A stretch of DNA of 64,000 bases from Caprella mutica (GCA_947561585.1 CANNZV010000923.1:310001-374000), one strand, 5' to 3'. Counted from the first letter of the stretch, positions 21,554 to 33,778 are shown. Numbers and translations are program-made. The notes: generated by a model not told the origin, from the sequence alone.

Positions 21554-21742
21554 CAGGCCGTTCCAGAAATATTGGGTACATTTTGAAACTAAATATCTCT
21601 GAAACTATGTAGTACATAGAAATGTTTTTGGTATACAAAAAAGCGTATTGAAATTGTCTTTAAAATGGTATAAGTTTGATCTTACTATCAATGATCGTTC
21701 AGTAGATATGAGGACTTGAAATGTTACTTTTGTAACAGGTTG
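21554..21742. mobile_element. MITE, CAGGCTGTT family, copy 2
   Basis: The left end CAGGCCGTTCCAGAAATATT and right end GTAACAGGTTG are bordered by TA. Interior TTTAAAATGGTATAAGTTT, GATCTTACTATCAATGATCG and AGATATGAGGACTTGAAA correspond to the copy at 6658. More diverged at its ends than copy 1. Confidence 0.7.
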
Positions 21743-22560
21743 TACGTGTACCTATGTTCACTAAATTGTGATTAATAATAGATAGTTTTTATCAAGTAGT
21801 TTGGTGTATCGGTTTACTGGTTCGAATATACATAGTTAATGTGTTTAATTAATATTTAAACTGTAAAGGTAAATACTGTCGTTATTTCTTCCATAATCTT
21901 CCATAAACAATGTGGAATAAAATTGTTAAAATGATTGATTTATTTCATGTCCCTTTTTCACTTTAAAAATAGTTTTCGTACAGGTTAAATTGATAAAAAA
22001 TGAACGCTTAACAGGTCATATTAATTGAAGTAGAAAGATTTATAATAACTTTCGGATGAATAATCATGAATTATTTTGACTAGGTTGAAAATATTCCTAA
22101 TTCTGTATGTTGGTCAAAATGACCAAAAATATGTGTGATATTTGAACAATAAGAACGTGGGTGAAATTATCTATACAATATTATAACAGCTGCGTCTGTC
22201 TGTCTGTCCGTGTGTCACAAAATGGGTTAAACAGTCATTCTATCAACAGCGCCTCATAAAGTTAAAATAATCAGAGAAAAATCAAAGAAACAGTAATAAA
22301 AAAGAAAAACTAATAATAATTTGCTGCAGTATCATTGATACGAAGGTCAAAAGAAAATTGTTAATTAAAGATATGAAATTTTCGTCCATATGTATTAAAA
22401 AGTATAATTTTTGATAAATTAAATATATTGTATATATATATATATGCATTGGAATATAATCTTAAACCCATTACAGTAATTGAACTCTCACTGATTGAAA
22501 AACAGGTACTGTACTAGTAAGGATCGTTCTGGTCATATTGACCCTAAATTCTCAACTTTA
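21743..22560. other. AT-rich spacer with a GTCT microsatellite
   Basis: CTGTCTGTCTGTCCGTGTGTC at about 22196-22216 is the only notable motif, together with a short TATATATA run near 22430. No gene. Confidence 0.55.
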
Positions 22561-22565
22561 ATAGA

Positions 22566-22985
22566 AAACTTTGGTGGGGTCATAGAAGATTATTAGAGGA
22601 CCCTTCTTTCTTCTTCTATGGTCCCATCATAACATTCCCTCTTTCTTCTTCAATGGTCCCATCATAACATTCCCTCTTAATCTTCTATGGCCCCACCATA
22701 ACTTTCTCTCTCAATTTTCTATGGCCCCACCATAACTTTCACTCTTAATCTTCTATGGCCCCACCATAACTTTCTCTCTCAATCTTCTATAGCCCCACCA
22801 TAACTTTCTCTCTCAATCTTCTATGACCCCACCATAACTTTCTCTCTCAATCTCCTATGACCCCACCATAACTTTCTCTCTTAATCTTCTATAGCCCCAC
22901 CATAACTTTCTCTCTCAATCTTCTATGGCCCCACCATAACTTCTCTCTCAATCTCCTATGACCCCACCATAACTTTCTCTCCGGG
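22566..22985. repeat. 34-bp satellite (TTCTATGGCCCCACCATAAC), about 11 copies
   Basis: Units TTCTATGGCCCCACCATAAC followed by TTTCTCTCTCAATC repeat with 33-36 bp spacing. The array is preceded at 22570 by the inverted motif GGTGGGGTCATAGAAGATTA, so it may have grown inside an inverted-repeat element. Single or paired monomers occur near 4230, 20770, 28853 and 63935. Confidence 0.92.
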
Positions 22986-23224
22986 TTTCAATAATCCTCT
23001 CACAGAAAATCCTGATCCTCCATAACCAGATTATCGACCGAATCTTAATCTTTTGCCCGAATTAATTCGAGGGTAACGAGCTGGAGATTCGAAATAATTT
23101 TTACCCCTTTCGGATATGGAGAAGATGATTTCGAAATTAGAACGAGTAGACTTTTGCCAATTGAATTTTGAATTAGAAGATTTTGTCAACTTAATTTTTT
23201 TCACATTATGTAGACCTATGTTGT

Positions 23225-23822
23225 AATTACTTTCGCAGAATGCGGGAAGTCTTATTTTCATCGGAATTTATTTATTCATCATCTTGTTATTCGCTTAACT
23301 GAAAAAGTATTCAAGCAAATTGCCTGAAATTTGGTGAAACGATTGGTCCATGTCCAGTGACCTGCTGCTAGAATTTTGTAAGTGACCCGGTCAAAGGTCA
23401 AGGTCATGATCTTTTATTACTCAAAAGTATTGGAACCATATTGCATGAAACTTAGTGGGACGATTGGTCAATAGGCAGGAATCATTTTGTTAGATTTTAA
23501 GAACGATCGGGTCAAAGGTCAAAGATAAAGGTCAAGGCCATTTGTACTCATAACTCAAAAAGCATTATACCAAGTTGTCTGAAATTTGATGGTACAATTG
23601 GTCAATGTCCAGGAACCATTTGTTAGAATTTTGGGAGCGGTCCGGTCAAAGGTCAAGGTCAAGGTCATTTATAACTCAATAACTCAAATAGTATTGAATC
23701 ATATTGAATGAAACTTGGTGACACGATTCGTTATTATCCAGTTAGCAGTTCATTAAATTTTGGGAGAGAACAGGTCAAAATGGCGGCGAAGGTATGCGCT
23801 CTACCGACTGCATAAAATCTAG
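23225..23822 (+). mobile_element. non-autonomous Helitron-like element
   Basis: The 3' end has Helitron features: a hairpin GCGCTC-TACC-GACTGC (23796-23811, one mismatch, one G-T pair), 7 nt spacing, then CTAG (23819-23822) followed by T. The body is four diverged direct repeats of about 120-133 bp, each with AACTCAAAAGTATT, GATTGGTCAATGTCCAG and GGTCAAAGGTCAAGGTCA-like sequence. The 5' part (TTCGCAGAATGCGGGAAGTC) matches the copy at 32822-33370, but the exact 5' terminus is not certain. No Rep/helicase. Confidence 0.75.
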
Positions 23823-23963
23823 TTAAACTAAAGTTTGGGAAGATAAAGATTTACTGTTTCTTTTGGATGAATAAATGAAAATTTAATTAAGATTCTAACT
23901 GATATTTCATGTTAAAATCTAATTGGTAATTGAAATAATGTACTCAATTATCTTCAATTTGTA
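23823..23963. other. spacer
   Basis: AT-rich sequence between the Helitron-like element and the next palindrome; nothing identified. Confidence 0.5.
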
Positions 23964-24230
23964 AAGGGCCGTACACACGTAGGGTTTTTTAAGTCGTTCC
24001 ACCAGACTTTTTCCTAAGCTCCTCCTACTTTTTCCACGAGAATATAAGAAAAAACGATACAGTTGTTATTTATTTCAGTTGGTATCCATGATACCTACAG
24101 GTATCTTGGATACCAACTGAAATTAATAATAATTATATAGTTTTTTCTTATATTCTCGTGGAAAAAGTAGGAGGAGCTTAGCAAAAGTCTGGTGGAACGA
24201 CTTAAAAAACCCTACGTGTGTACGGCCCTT
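23964..24230. mobile_element. long palindromic MITE (GGGCCGTACACACGTAGGG ends)
   Basis: Nearly the whole 267 bp is one inverted repeat. Outer arms contain GGGCCGTACACACGTAGGG, CGTTCCACCAGACTTTT, AGCTCCTCCTACTTTTTCC and CGAGAATATAAGAAAAAA. The centre is TTGGTATCCATGATACC-TACA-GGTATC(T)TGGATACCAA. The same centre sits in the unrelated GGGTAAGTTCC family. No clear target duplication, so the superfamily is left open. Confidence 0.8.
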
Positions 24231-24334
24231 AATGGAAAAAAAAAATCATATCTAAAAATCATTCTTAGCTATCAGATGGTTCCACTCTTTCAGTCAATTA
24301 AAAATAAGTATATGACAATTATTATTCAACTTTT

Positions 24335-24384
24335 TCTTATATGATCGAAATGTGGAACAGTCCTAAAACTCGGAACGTACCCTA
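24335..24384. mobile_element. half copy of the GGGTAAGTTCC palindromic MITE
   Basis: CGAAATGTGGAACAGTCC followed by AAAACTCGGAACGTACCC matches the right arm of the family; the left arm is absent. Confidence 0.55.
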
Positions 24385-24919
24385 GGAAACATCTTAACGT
24401 AAAATGACATTGTGTATACGATATTAAATAACAACATTTAATTAAATAACTATATTGATAGAGAAATATTAATTTTTTCATGTCGGCAATGATTTTGTAT
24501 CATCATTCTCGTTTTTTTCCTGATCTTTTTAATCATTATTCACGTTTTTTGTTAGTTTTATCATCAATTCTTGTAACAATTCATTAAAAAAAATAACAAT
24601 TTCGTGGCAATATTCTCAGCTATTTCAATTGTTCTAAATTTTCTTCCCAAAAAGTGTCTGTTCACAGAAGACAAACACTGTTTATAGGCCCCTAAATTTC
24701 AATACGCTGAACTTTCTCCTGTGTTTCGAATGGTAAAAGACTGAAATACGGATTTCGAGCCCTCCACTTTTAAATTAGTTTTAAAATGGACTAATTTTAA
24801 ACCTCTGTTATTGTTAGTTATTATATGACTAAGAAGGTTGAATAAAATAGTGTTAATATCCATAATTTTTTTTAGATTTGTTGTATATGTAAAAAATAAA
24901 ATATGAAAAATATAATTGA
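24385..24919. other. AT-rich spacer
   Basis: No gene or repeat that I can support. Confidence 0.5.
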
Positions 24920-25030
24920 CTGTAGAACTCTTATATAATGAAATCCTCTATATGTAATGTTGTCATGAGTAAGGAAGTTACCTTGACAGTATGGACAATA
25001 AATATGGAAACTCGAATTAAACTGGTTAAT
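24920..25030. mobile_element. truncated pogo-like MITE (CAGTAGAACT family)
   Basis: CTGTAGAACTCTTATATAAT, TGTCATGAGTAAGGAAGTTA and GACAGTATGGACAATAAATA align with the left half of the copy at 47465. The right half is lost. The 60-codon frame starting at 24938 lies in it and is not a gene. Confidence 0.65.
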
Positions 25031-25754
25031 TTTTGTTGTTACATTATGTTCAAAAAAGTTTTTTTTATCACTCTAGCAAATGACGGTAAATTGGTAATAT
25101 TTTTCTTTTTAAAAAGGTAAGTTAATCAAAAAAAAAAAAAAAAATTTTTATAAAAAATTATAAAGTGCACAGTGAAGGGTAAAAACAACCACCAATTTGA
25201 AATTTTGAAATTTCCATTGAAGGAAAATTTATACTAAATAAATATCGTCAAATAACTCGAAATAAATTCATGGTACACCATAAGTTTTCTGAATCTTGAG
25301 AGACCAGCCATAAATTCCTTCATGGGTATCATAACCGTCTAACTTCAAATTAAATCAATGTTGTATCAGTTGCAAGTGCTATCACACAACACGACCAATA
25401 CGTTCTACATGTAGAACGTATTGTTTCTACATGTAGAACGTATCCGGAAGTGGAACATACAACACTACCCTTATCTTAAATTCGTCTCAAAGAACTTCCC
25501 TCTTCCAATCTTTGAAAAGAAAAAACAATTTATAGGATCCATTCATTGCAGGAGTGGAATGCCTCTTTCCCTTATCTACTCTAGGTCCTAAAGGTTACCA
25601 ACAACGTTATACCTCTAACGGACATTGTGTGCAATATACATGCATGTTAAGACAAAAGTCCTCCTCCGACGTATCTACTACGCGAATTGTCTGCGTTCCA
25701 GCCATCGAATTTGCATCGTCGTAAATTTGTAGCATCCCGTTATCAAACCCTAGG
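25031..25754. other. spacer with a 28-bp palindrome
   Basis: No gene. At 25396-25423 a perfect 28-bp palindrome has the half-site CAATACGTTCTACA. It is followed at once by a direct repeat of its right part (TTCTACATGTAGAACGTAT, 25425-25443). Confidence 0.7.
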
Positions 25755-28690
25755 AATATTGTTCCGATACTTAGATAGGAGTATTGTTCTGATACTAGCT
25801 AGGAGTATTGTTCCGATACTAGCTAGGAGTATTGTTCCGATACTAGCTAGGAGTATTGTTCCGATACTAGCTAGGAGTATTGTTCCGATACTTAGCTAGG
25901 AGTATTGTTCCGATACTAGCTAGGAGTATTGTTCCGATACTAGCTAGGAATATTGTTCCGATATTAGCTAGGAGTATTGTTCTGATACTTAGCTAGGAGT
26001 GTTGTTCCGATACTAGCTAGGAGTATTGTTCCGATACTTAGCTAGGAGTATTGTTCCGATACTTAGCTAGGAGTATTGTTCTGATACTTAGCTAGGAATA
26101 TTGTTCCGATACTTAGCTAGGAGTATTGTTCCGATACTTAGCTAGGAGTATTGTTCTGATACTTAGCTAGGAGTATTGTTCCGATACTTAGCTAGGAGTA
26201 TTGTTCCGATACTTAGCTAGGAATATTGTTCCGATACTTAGCTAGGAGTATTGTTCCGATACTTAGCTAGGAGTATTGTTCCGATACTTAGCTAGGAGTA
26301 TTGTTCCGATACTTAGCTAGGAGTATTGTTCCGATACTTAGCTAGGAATATTGTTCCGATACTTAGCTAGGAATATTGTTCCGATACTTAGCTAGGAATA
26401 TTGTTCCGATACTAGCTAGGAGTGTTGTTCTGATACTAGCTAGGAATATTGTTCCGATACTAGCTAGGAATATTGTTCCGATACTAGCTAGGAGTATTGT
26501 ACCGATACTTAGCTAGGAATATTGTACCGATACTTAGCTAGGAGTGTTGTTCCGATACTAGCTAGGAGTATTGTACCGATACTTAGCTAGGAATATTGTA
26601 CCGATACTTAGCTAGGAGTATTGTACCGATACTTAGCTAGAAATATTGTACCGATACTAGCTAGGAGTATTGTTCCGATACTTAGCTAGGAGTATTGTTC
26701 CGATACTTAGCTAGGAGTATTGTTCTGATACTTAGCTAGGAATATTGTTCCGATACTTAGCTAGGAGTATTGTTCCAATACTTAGCTAGGAGTATTGTTC
26801 TGATACTTAGCTAGGAGTATTGTTCCGATACTTAGCTAGGAGTATTGTTCCGATACTTAGCTAGGAATATTGTTCCGATACTTAGCTAGGAGTATTGTTC
26901 CGATACTTAGCTAGGAGTATTGTTCCGATACTTAGCTAGGAGTATTGTTCCGATACTTAGCTAGGAGTATTGTTCCGATACTTAGCTAGGAGTATTGTTC
27001 CGATACTTAGCTAGGAATATTGTTCCGATATTTAGCTAGGAGTATTGTTCCGATACTAGCTAGGAGTATTGTTCCGATACTTAGCTAGGAGTATTGTTCC
27101 GATACTAGCTAGGAGTATTGTTCCGATACTAGCTAGGAGTATTGTTCCGATACTAGCTAGGAGTATTGTTCCAATATTTAGCTAGGAGTATTGTTCCGAT
27201 ACTAGCTAGGAGTATTGTTCCGATACTAGCTAGGAGTATTGTTCCGATACTAGCTAGGAGTATTGTTCTGATACTAGCTAGGAGTATTGTTCCGATACTT
27301 AGCTAGGAGTATTGTTCCGATACTAGCTAGGAGTATTGTTCTGATACTAGCTAGGAGTATTGTTCCGATACTTAGCTAGGAGTATTGTTCCGATACTAGC
27401 TAGGAGTATTGTTCCGATACTAGCTAGGAGTATTGTTCCGATACTAGCTAGGAGTATTGTTCTGATACTAGTTAGGAGTATTGTTCCAATACTTAGCTAG
27501 GAGTATTGTTCCGATATTTAGCTAGGAGTATTGTTCCGATACTAGCTAGGAGTATTGTTCCGATATTTAGCTAGGAGTATTGTTCCGATATTAGCTAGGA
27601 GTATTGTTCCGATACTTAGCTAGGAGTATTGTTCCGATACTAGCTAGGAGTATTGTACCGATACTAGCTAGGAGTATTGTACCGATACTAGCTAGGAGTA
27701 TTGTACCGATACTAGCTAGGAGTATTGTACCGATACTTATCTAGGAGTATTGTACCGATACTTAGTTAGGAGTGTTGTTCCGATACTAGCTAGGAGTATT
27801 GTACCGATACTAGCTAGGAGTATTGTACCGATACTAGCTAGGAGTATTGTTCCGATACTAGCTAGGAGTATTGTACCGATACTAGCTAGGAGTATTGTAC
27901 CGATACTAGCTAGGAGTATTGTACCGATACTAGCTAGGAGTATTGTTCCGATACTAGCTAGGAGTATTGTACCGATACTAGCTAGGAGTATTGTACCGAT
28001 ACTAGCTAGGAGTATTGTTCCGATACTAGCTAGGAGTATTGTACCGATACTAGCTAGGAGTATTGTACCGATACTAGCTAGGAGTATTGTACCGATACTA
28101 GCTAGGAGTATTGTACCGATACTAGCTAGGAGTATTGTACCGATACTAGCTAGGAGTATTGTACCGATACTAGCTAGGAGTATTGTTCCGATACTAGCTA
28201 GGAGTATTGTACCGATACTAGCTAGGAGTATTGTACCGATACTAGCTAGGAGTATTGTTCCGATACTAGCTAGGAGTATTGTACCGATACTAGCTAGGAG
28301 TATTGTACCGATACTAGCTAGGAGTATTGTACCGATACTAGCTAGGAGTATTGTACCGATACTAGCTAGGAGTATTGTACCGATACTAGCTAGGAGTATT
28401 GTTCCGATACTAGCTAGGAGTATTGTACCGATACTAGCTAGGAGTATTGTTCCGATACTAGCTAGGAGTATTGTACCGATACTAGCTAGGAGTATTGTAC
28501 CGATACTAGCTAGGAGTATTGTACCGATACTAGCTAGGAGTATTGTACCGATACTAGCTAGGAGTATTGTACCGATACTAGCTAGGAGTATTGTTCCGAT
28601 ACTAGCTAGGAGTATTGTACCGATACTAGCTAGGAGTATTGTACCGATACTAGCTAGGAGTATTGTACCGATACTTAACTAGGAGTATTG
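25755..28690. repeat. 24/25-bp satellite, about 119 copies
   Basis: The unit is TAGGAGTATTGTTCCGATAC with CTAGC (24 bp) or CTTAGC (25 bp) as link. The 24-bp form dominates the start and the last 1.1 kb. The 25-bp form dominates about 25.97-27.0 kb. From about 27.64 kb most units have GTACCG instead of GTTCCG. A marked series near 26081 recurs 644 bp downstream at 26725. Runs of 24-bp units keep the frame open (ARSIVPIL, 8 residues, up to 310 codons at 27750-28682). Runs of 25-bp units do not, so the frame is incidental. Confidence 0.96.
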
Positions 28691-29317
28691 TACCGAAAAA
28701 TAATTCTTAGCTTAAATAATGTGAAATCGAATGAATTCAATTAATGAAATTTTTTAACATTTTAATTAAAAAGCACAGTAAACTATCAAATTTATTTTCT
28801 AATTATTTACTGAGTTTATTTGTGTTATACACTTCTATTAGTGAGAGCTATGGTGGGGTTATAGAGGATTATGGTGGGTATTCAAATAAATTTATTTCTT
28901 GGCTTCCGCAAAAAAATATTCTGACAAAAAAAATAATTTTTAACTTTTTGATATTTTCATCATTTTTCCTTATTTTTTACTTCAAAATTCGATATAAAAC
29001 GGAACAAAACATATCATACTAAATCTACAAACAAAATATTTCCGATGAAATAAGAAAAATTACGTACATTCCATTTCTATTTTTCGTACAGTATTTCTCA
29101 GGTAGATCTAAAAACAAAGGGAATATACGGAATGGGTGCTAAATTTCTTTGGAATCTCCAGAGCGCATTCCTCCATGTACTAAATCCCATCCGAATCCAA
29201 ATCTATAACGACCTCACATTCGTCTGCCATGAACGGAGTAACTGAAAAATACACGAAAGGGGAACACTGAACCAAAGCCCAGCATTTATTACGCGGATTT
29301 TTTTCAGTAAATAGTGA
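28691..29317. other. AT-rich spacer between two satellites
   Basis: The frame at 28744-29022 (92 codons) is AT-rich, with hydrophobic stretches, and matches nothing I know. Inside it, GGTGGGGTTATAGAGGATTA at about 28853 is a stray monomer of the 34-bp satellite, which argues against coding. Confidence 0.55.
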
Positions 29318-30785
29318 TCCAGAATAGGGAGTGTAAGAATAGGGAGTACAAGAATAGGGAGTACAAGAATAGGGAGTACAAGAATTGGGAGTGGAAGAAT
29401 AGGGTGAATAAGAATAGGGAGTGTAAGAATAGGGTGTGTAAGAATAGGGAGTGTAAGAATAGGGAGTGTAAGAATAGGGAGTACAAGAATAGGGTGTACA
29501 AGAATAGGGAGTACAAGAATAGGGTGTACAAGAATAGGGTGTACAAGAATAGGGAGTGTAAGAATAGGGTGTACAAGAATAGGGTGTACAAGAATAGGGA
29601 GTGGAAGAATAGGGTGAGTAAGAATAGGGAGTACAAGAATAGGGTGTACAAGAATAGAGAGTACAAGAATAGGGAGTACAAGAATAGGGTGTACAAGAAT
29701 AGGGTGTACAAGAATAGGGAGTGTAAGAATAGGGTGTACAAGAATAGGGTGTACAAGAATAGGGTGTACAAGAATAGGGAGTGTAAGAATAGGGTGTACA
29801 AGAATAGGGAGTGGAAGAATAGGGTGAGTAAGAATAGGGAGTACAAGAATAGGGTGTACAAGAATAGAGAGTACAAGAATAGGGAGTACAAGAATAGGGT
29901 GTACAAGAATAGGGTGTACAAGAATAGGGAGTGTAAGAATAGGGTGTACAAGAATAGGGTGTACAAGAATAGGGAGTGTAAGAATAGGGTGTACAAGAAT
30001 AGGGTGTACAAGAATAGGGTGTACAAGAATAGGGTGTACAAGAATAGGGAGTGTAAGAATAGGGAGTACAAGAATAGGGTGTACAAGAATAGAGAGTACA
30101 AGAATAGGGAGTACAAGAATAGGGTGTACAAGAATAGGGTGTACAAGAATAGGGAGTGTAAGAATAGGGTGTACAAGAATAGGGTGTACAAGAATAGGGA
30201 GTGTAAGAATAGGGTGTACAAGAATAGGGTGTACAAGAATAGGGAGTACAAGAATAGGGTGTACAAGAATAGGGTGTACAAGAATAGGGTGTACAAGAAT
30301 AGGGTGTACAAGAATAGGGTGTACAAGAATAGGGAGTGTAAGAATAGGGTGTACAAGAATAGGGTGTACAAGAATAGGGTGTACAAGAATAGGGAGTGTA
30401 AGAATAGGGAGTGTAAGAATAGGGTGTACAAGAATAGGGAGTGTAAGAATAGGGTGTACAAGAATAGGGTGTACAAGAATAGGGAGTGTAAGAATAGGGT
30501 GTACAAGAATAGGGTGTACAAGAATAGGGTGTACAAGAATAGGGAGTACAAGAATAGGGTGTACAAGAATAGGGTGTACAAGAATAGGGTGTACAAGAAT
30601 AGGGTGTACAAGAATAGGGTGTACAAGAATAGGGAGTGTAAGAATAGGGTGTACAAGAATAGGGTGTACAAGAATAGGGAGTACAAGAATAGGGAGTGTA
30701 AGAATAGGGTGTACAAGAATAGGGAGTACAAGAATAGGGAGTGTAAGAATAGGGTGTACAAGAATAGGGAGTACAAGAATAGGGT
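29318..30785. repeat. 15-bp satellite, about 98 copies
   Basis: The unit is AGAATAGGGTGTACA, with variants AGGGAGTGTA, AGGGAGTACA, AGGGAGTGGA and AGAGAGTACA. The rare GTGGA-GTGAG-type pair at 29601 recurs with its neighbours at 29811, a 210-bp (14-unit) higher-order block. Since 15 is a multiple of 3, frames of about 500 codons appear on both strands (TPYSC, LFLYT, NREYK repeats). None has a non-repeat domain. Confidence 0.96.
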
Positions 30786-30805
30786 GCCATGCAGTATATA
30801 AAATG

Positions 30806-30985
30806 AGTAAGAGTTCATCCCTAGTCGAATATTATTTGTATTGACTGTAAATAGATATTGTATGAATTTTCTTCACCGTAAGAGTTCATCCCTAGTGGAA
30901 TATTATTTGTATTGACTGTAATTAGATATTGTATGAATATTCTTCACCGTAAGAGTTCATCCCTAGTGGAATATTATTTGTATCT
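30806..30985. repeat. 71-bp tandem repeat, 2.5 copies
   Basis: GTAAGAGTTCATCCCTAGT starts units at about 30806, 30877 and 30948 with a 71-bp period and very few differences, implying recent duplication. It starts 20 bp after the 15-bp satellite. Confidence 0.93.
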
Positions 30986-32821
30986 TCTTGCAGAGACAAA
31001 TAACTTTCCAATACATGACTTTTGTATATTACCATTTAATTTTTTATTCAATTTGAAATCTGTTCTAAAATAACCTCTTTATCATTACTAATTGTTTCAA
31101 ATCATTAAAATACCCTTTTTATATTTCCATAATACCCTTCAAACTAATCTAAATAGAAATGATCGAATAAATAACTCTAGATAACAAATCAACATTTAAT
31201 ATATCAATACAATACAAATAAATATAAAGCCATAGTTTATATAATAATGTACATTTAATAATCTCATATTACTTAAATACACAATGTAATATAATTGTAA
31301 TAATAAAGTTTTCATAATACAAATACATACAAAGAAATAATAAATACAAGTTAAATTACATTTATATTCCTGAGGTATCATTAATTAAATAAATATATAA
31401 AGTATATAGCTTCACTGGTGCGCATAAATGTATTGGAACACGCGGTACATTCTTTATATTACTAATTCACGGATAAGTTGGTAATTTGAAACATTTCCTT
31501 CGTTGTAAAGTGATCTATCTACTCGAATCTAAAGGAGTTAATATTGTATGGAAATTATTTGACTGATTGTAAAATAAATAATTAAATGTTCACTGAATCA
31601 CTGTACAGTGTTGATAGCCAAAAATGTGATATTATAATTAAATCTTTATTTGTATGTATATATCTATTAAAAAGTTAAAATATTAACTAATCATCGCCTT
31701 CACATAATCATAATAACCAGATTAAAAAGTACAATATACATAAAATAACAATAAATCTTTGAGCGATGGTATCAGTACAGATTAACTATTTAAAATAAAG
31801 GTATATTTTAATTAAATATCAAAAAATAATAATATGCAAGAATTAAGTTACTTATTAATAGTAACTCATTCTTTAATAATAGTAAATTGTTCCTTATCAG
31901 TACCATTTTCTATTTACCACAACTGTTCCATCTACAGAAAATCTCCCATAGTTCTTTTTCCGATGGTAAGTTTCAAAGCTGGCGAGTGTCTTCCCGTAGA
32001 CTTTACACCTCAGGTGCATTTTCTTTGAGTCTAAATCATGCTAAATGAGCACATGAATATATGTAAATAACATCTGATTCGATATGCACAGCGTCAGTGC
32101 GTCCATTATGTACTTAGGGTGCTTCTTTGTGGGATATAAAGGACTATATAGGACTACTGGATATGGGACTACTGGACATAGGACTATATAGGACTACTGA
32201 ATATAAACTTATCTGTTATAGTTTAATCCTGTACAACCGGGTTAAGTTTTACTGCAGTGAATATTTTAACGATGCAGATAATCATTTAACCAATAATTAA
32301 AATTTATTTAAAGTTATAATTTATTCCACATATTTTTTATCTCAATATATCTTTGTACTTTAATCAATATATATATATAATTATTTTAATCATTAAATAT
32401 CAATTTGTTAAATCATTTTATCTAAATCTATAGTTATTTTAATAACTAAATATTTATATACTTTAATCATTAAATATCTATAAATTAATCACTAAATATT
32501 TATGTACTTTAAATAAATATCAATATACTTTAATCATTATATCTCTCCATGATTAAACCATAATGATCAAGTACACCATCTCCTCCCCTACTTCAATCTT
32601 TTCTTTCCAGATTTAATCACTTAATCCGCATTGTTCTTCCACGTTAATCCCCAGTCATTTATTTTAGCTCATCATTCGAGAAATAAAAAAAGGCAGTGCT
32701 GGCGAAACTGCAACCCGACCTATTCGTCTTTCCTTATTTAATACTTATTAAAAAAGGGAAGATTTAATTCTTATTTAATTTAATACTTAAATTATAGTAA
32801 AAAACTATAAAACATATAAAA
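30986..32821. other. AT-rich sequence without a gene
   Basis: About 1.8 kb with only short frames. Minor repeats: GGACTATATAGGACTACTG near 32140-32200 and AAATATC/TTTAATCATTA runs near 32380-32530. Confidence 0.5.
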
Positions 32822-33370
32822 CTAGATTATAAGCACTCGGTAGAGCGCATACCTTCGCCACCGCTTATAAATGATCATGTTTAGTACTATTTGAATTATT
32901 GAGTTATAAAATACCTTGACCTTGACCTTTGATCGGATCGCTCCCATGATTTTAACAGATGATTCCTTTACATTGGGCAATTGTCCCACCAAGTTCCGTG
33001 CAACTTGGTTAGATACTTTTTGAGTTGTTGTGTTAGAAATGGGCTTGACTTTGATCTTTGACCTTTCAACCGATCGCTTCCAAAATTTAACCAAATAGTT
33101 TCTAGATATTGACCAATCGTCCCACGAAGTTTCATGTAATATGGTTTAATAATTTTTGAGTTATAAATGACCATGACCTTGACCTTCACTTTTGTTGACC
33201 CGATCGCTCCCAAAATTCTACCAGAAGGTCACTGGACATTAACCAATCGTCCCACCAGATTTAAGGCAATTTGGTTGAACATTTTTTTAGTTATGCGAAT
33301 AACAATATGATAAATATATAATTAAATAAATACCGTGAAAACATACTCCTCAGCATTCTGCGGAGGCAAA
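32822..33370 (-). mobile_element. non-autonomous Helitron-like element, second copy
   Basis: On the minus strand this ends GGTATGCGCTCTACCGAGTGC, forming a hairpin GCGCTC-TACC-GAGTGC, followed 7 nt later by CTAG (32822-32825) and TT. The body holds diverged repeats with GGTCAAGGTCA and GGGACGATTGGTCAAT motifs. The distal end carries CCTCCGCAGAATGCTGAGG, as in the copy at 23225. Minus-strand frames here (32822-33213) are repeat translation. Confidence 0.75.
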
Positions 33371-33774
33371 AAGATGAAAATAATGTAAAAATATTGAAAA
33401 ATTATAAAAAAAATAATATTTCGGAGATAATAAAAAAATTTGTAGAAAAGATTTTATAATTGTTAATATAAATATTTTTAAAATAGCAGCAAATTTATTT
33501 AATATACTGAATATGTTAGTGCATTACTTTCCACTGTAAATTTTATATCATTTCAAATGTTAATGTAAACAACGTAATGTAATATCGGAATTAAATATTA
33601 ATTTCTTATTAAAGTTTTACTAGTTATAAAAGTTGGAATATAGTATTACAGTTAAACATTAATACCAAGCTTTAATATTTATATCCATTGTATCAAATCA
33701 ATCTCTGGTAAGAAGGATTTATACCTGGGATATTAAGGGATTATCCCAGGTATAAAATCTACTTACCTAAGATA
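33371..33774. other. AT-rich spacer
   Basis: No gene. The last 70 bp (GATTTATACCTGGGATATTA...) recurs in diverged form on the far side of the next element (about 34310-34360), so this repeat was probably split by the insertion. Confidence 0.5.
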
Positions 33775-33778
33775 TTAA

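Noticed and set aside
27750..28682. 310-codon ARSIVPIL octapeptide repeat frame
   Set aside because: Opens without a genuine start and exists only where 24-bp units predominate; the neighbouring 25-bp units of the same array break it.
29318..30785. Telomere-like G-rich repeat
   Set aside because: The 15-bp AGAATAGGGTGTACA unit is not TTAGGG or a known telomere variant and is interstitial.
29180..30818. Roughly 500-codon frames (TPYSC, LFLYT, NREYK repeats)
   Set aside because: Explained by the 15-bp satellite; open on both strands at once, with no unique domain.
32822..33213. Overlapping minus-strand frames as a small gene
   Set aside because: They lie inside the Helitron-like repeat and are translations of its diverged direct repeats.
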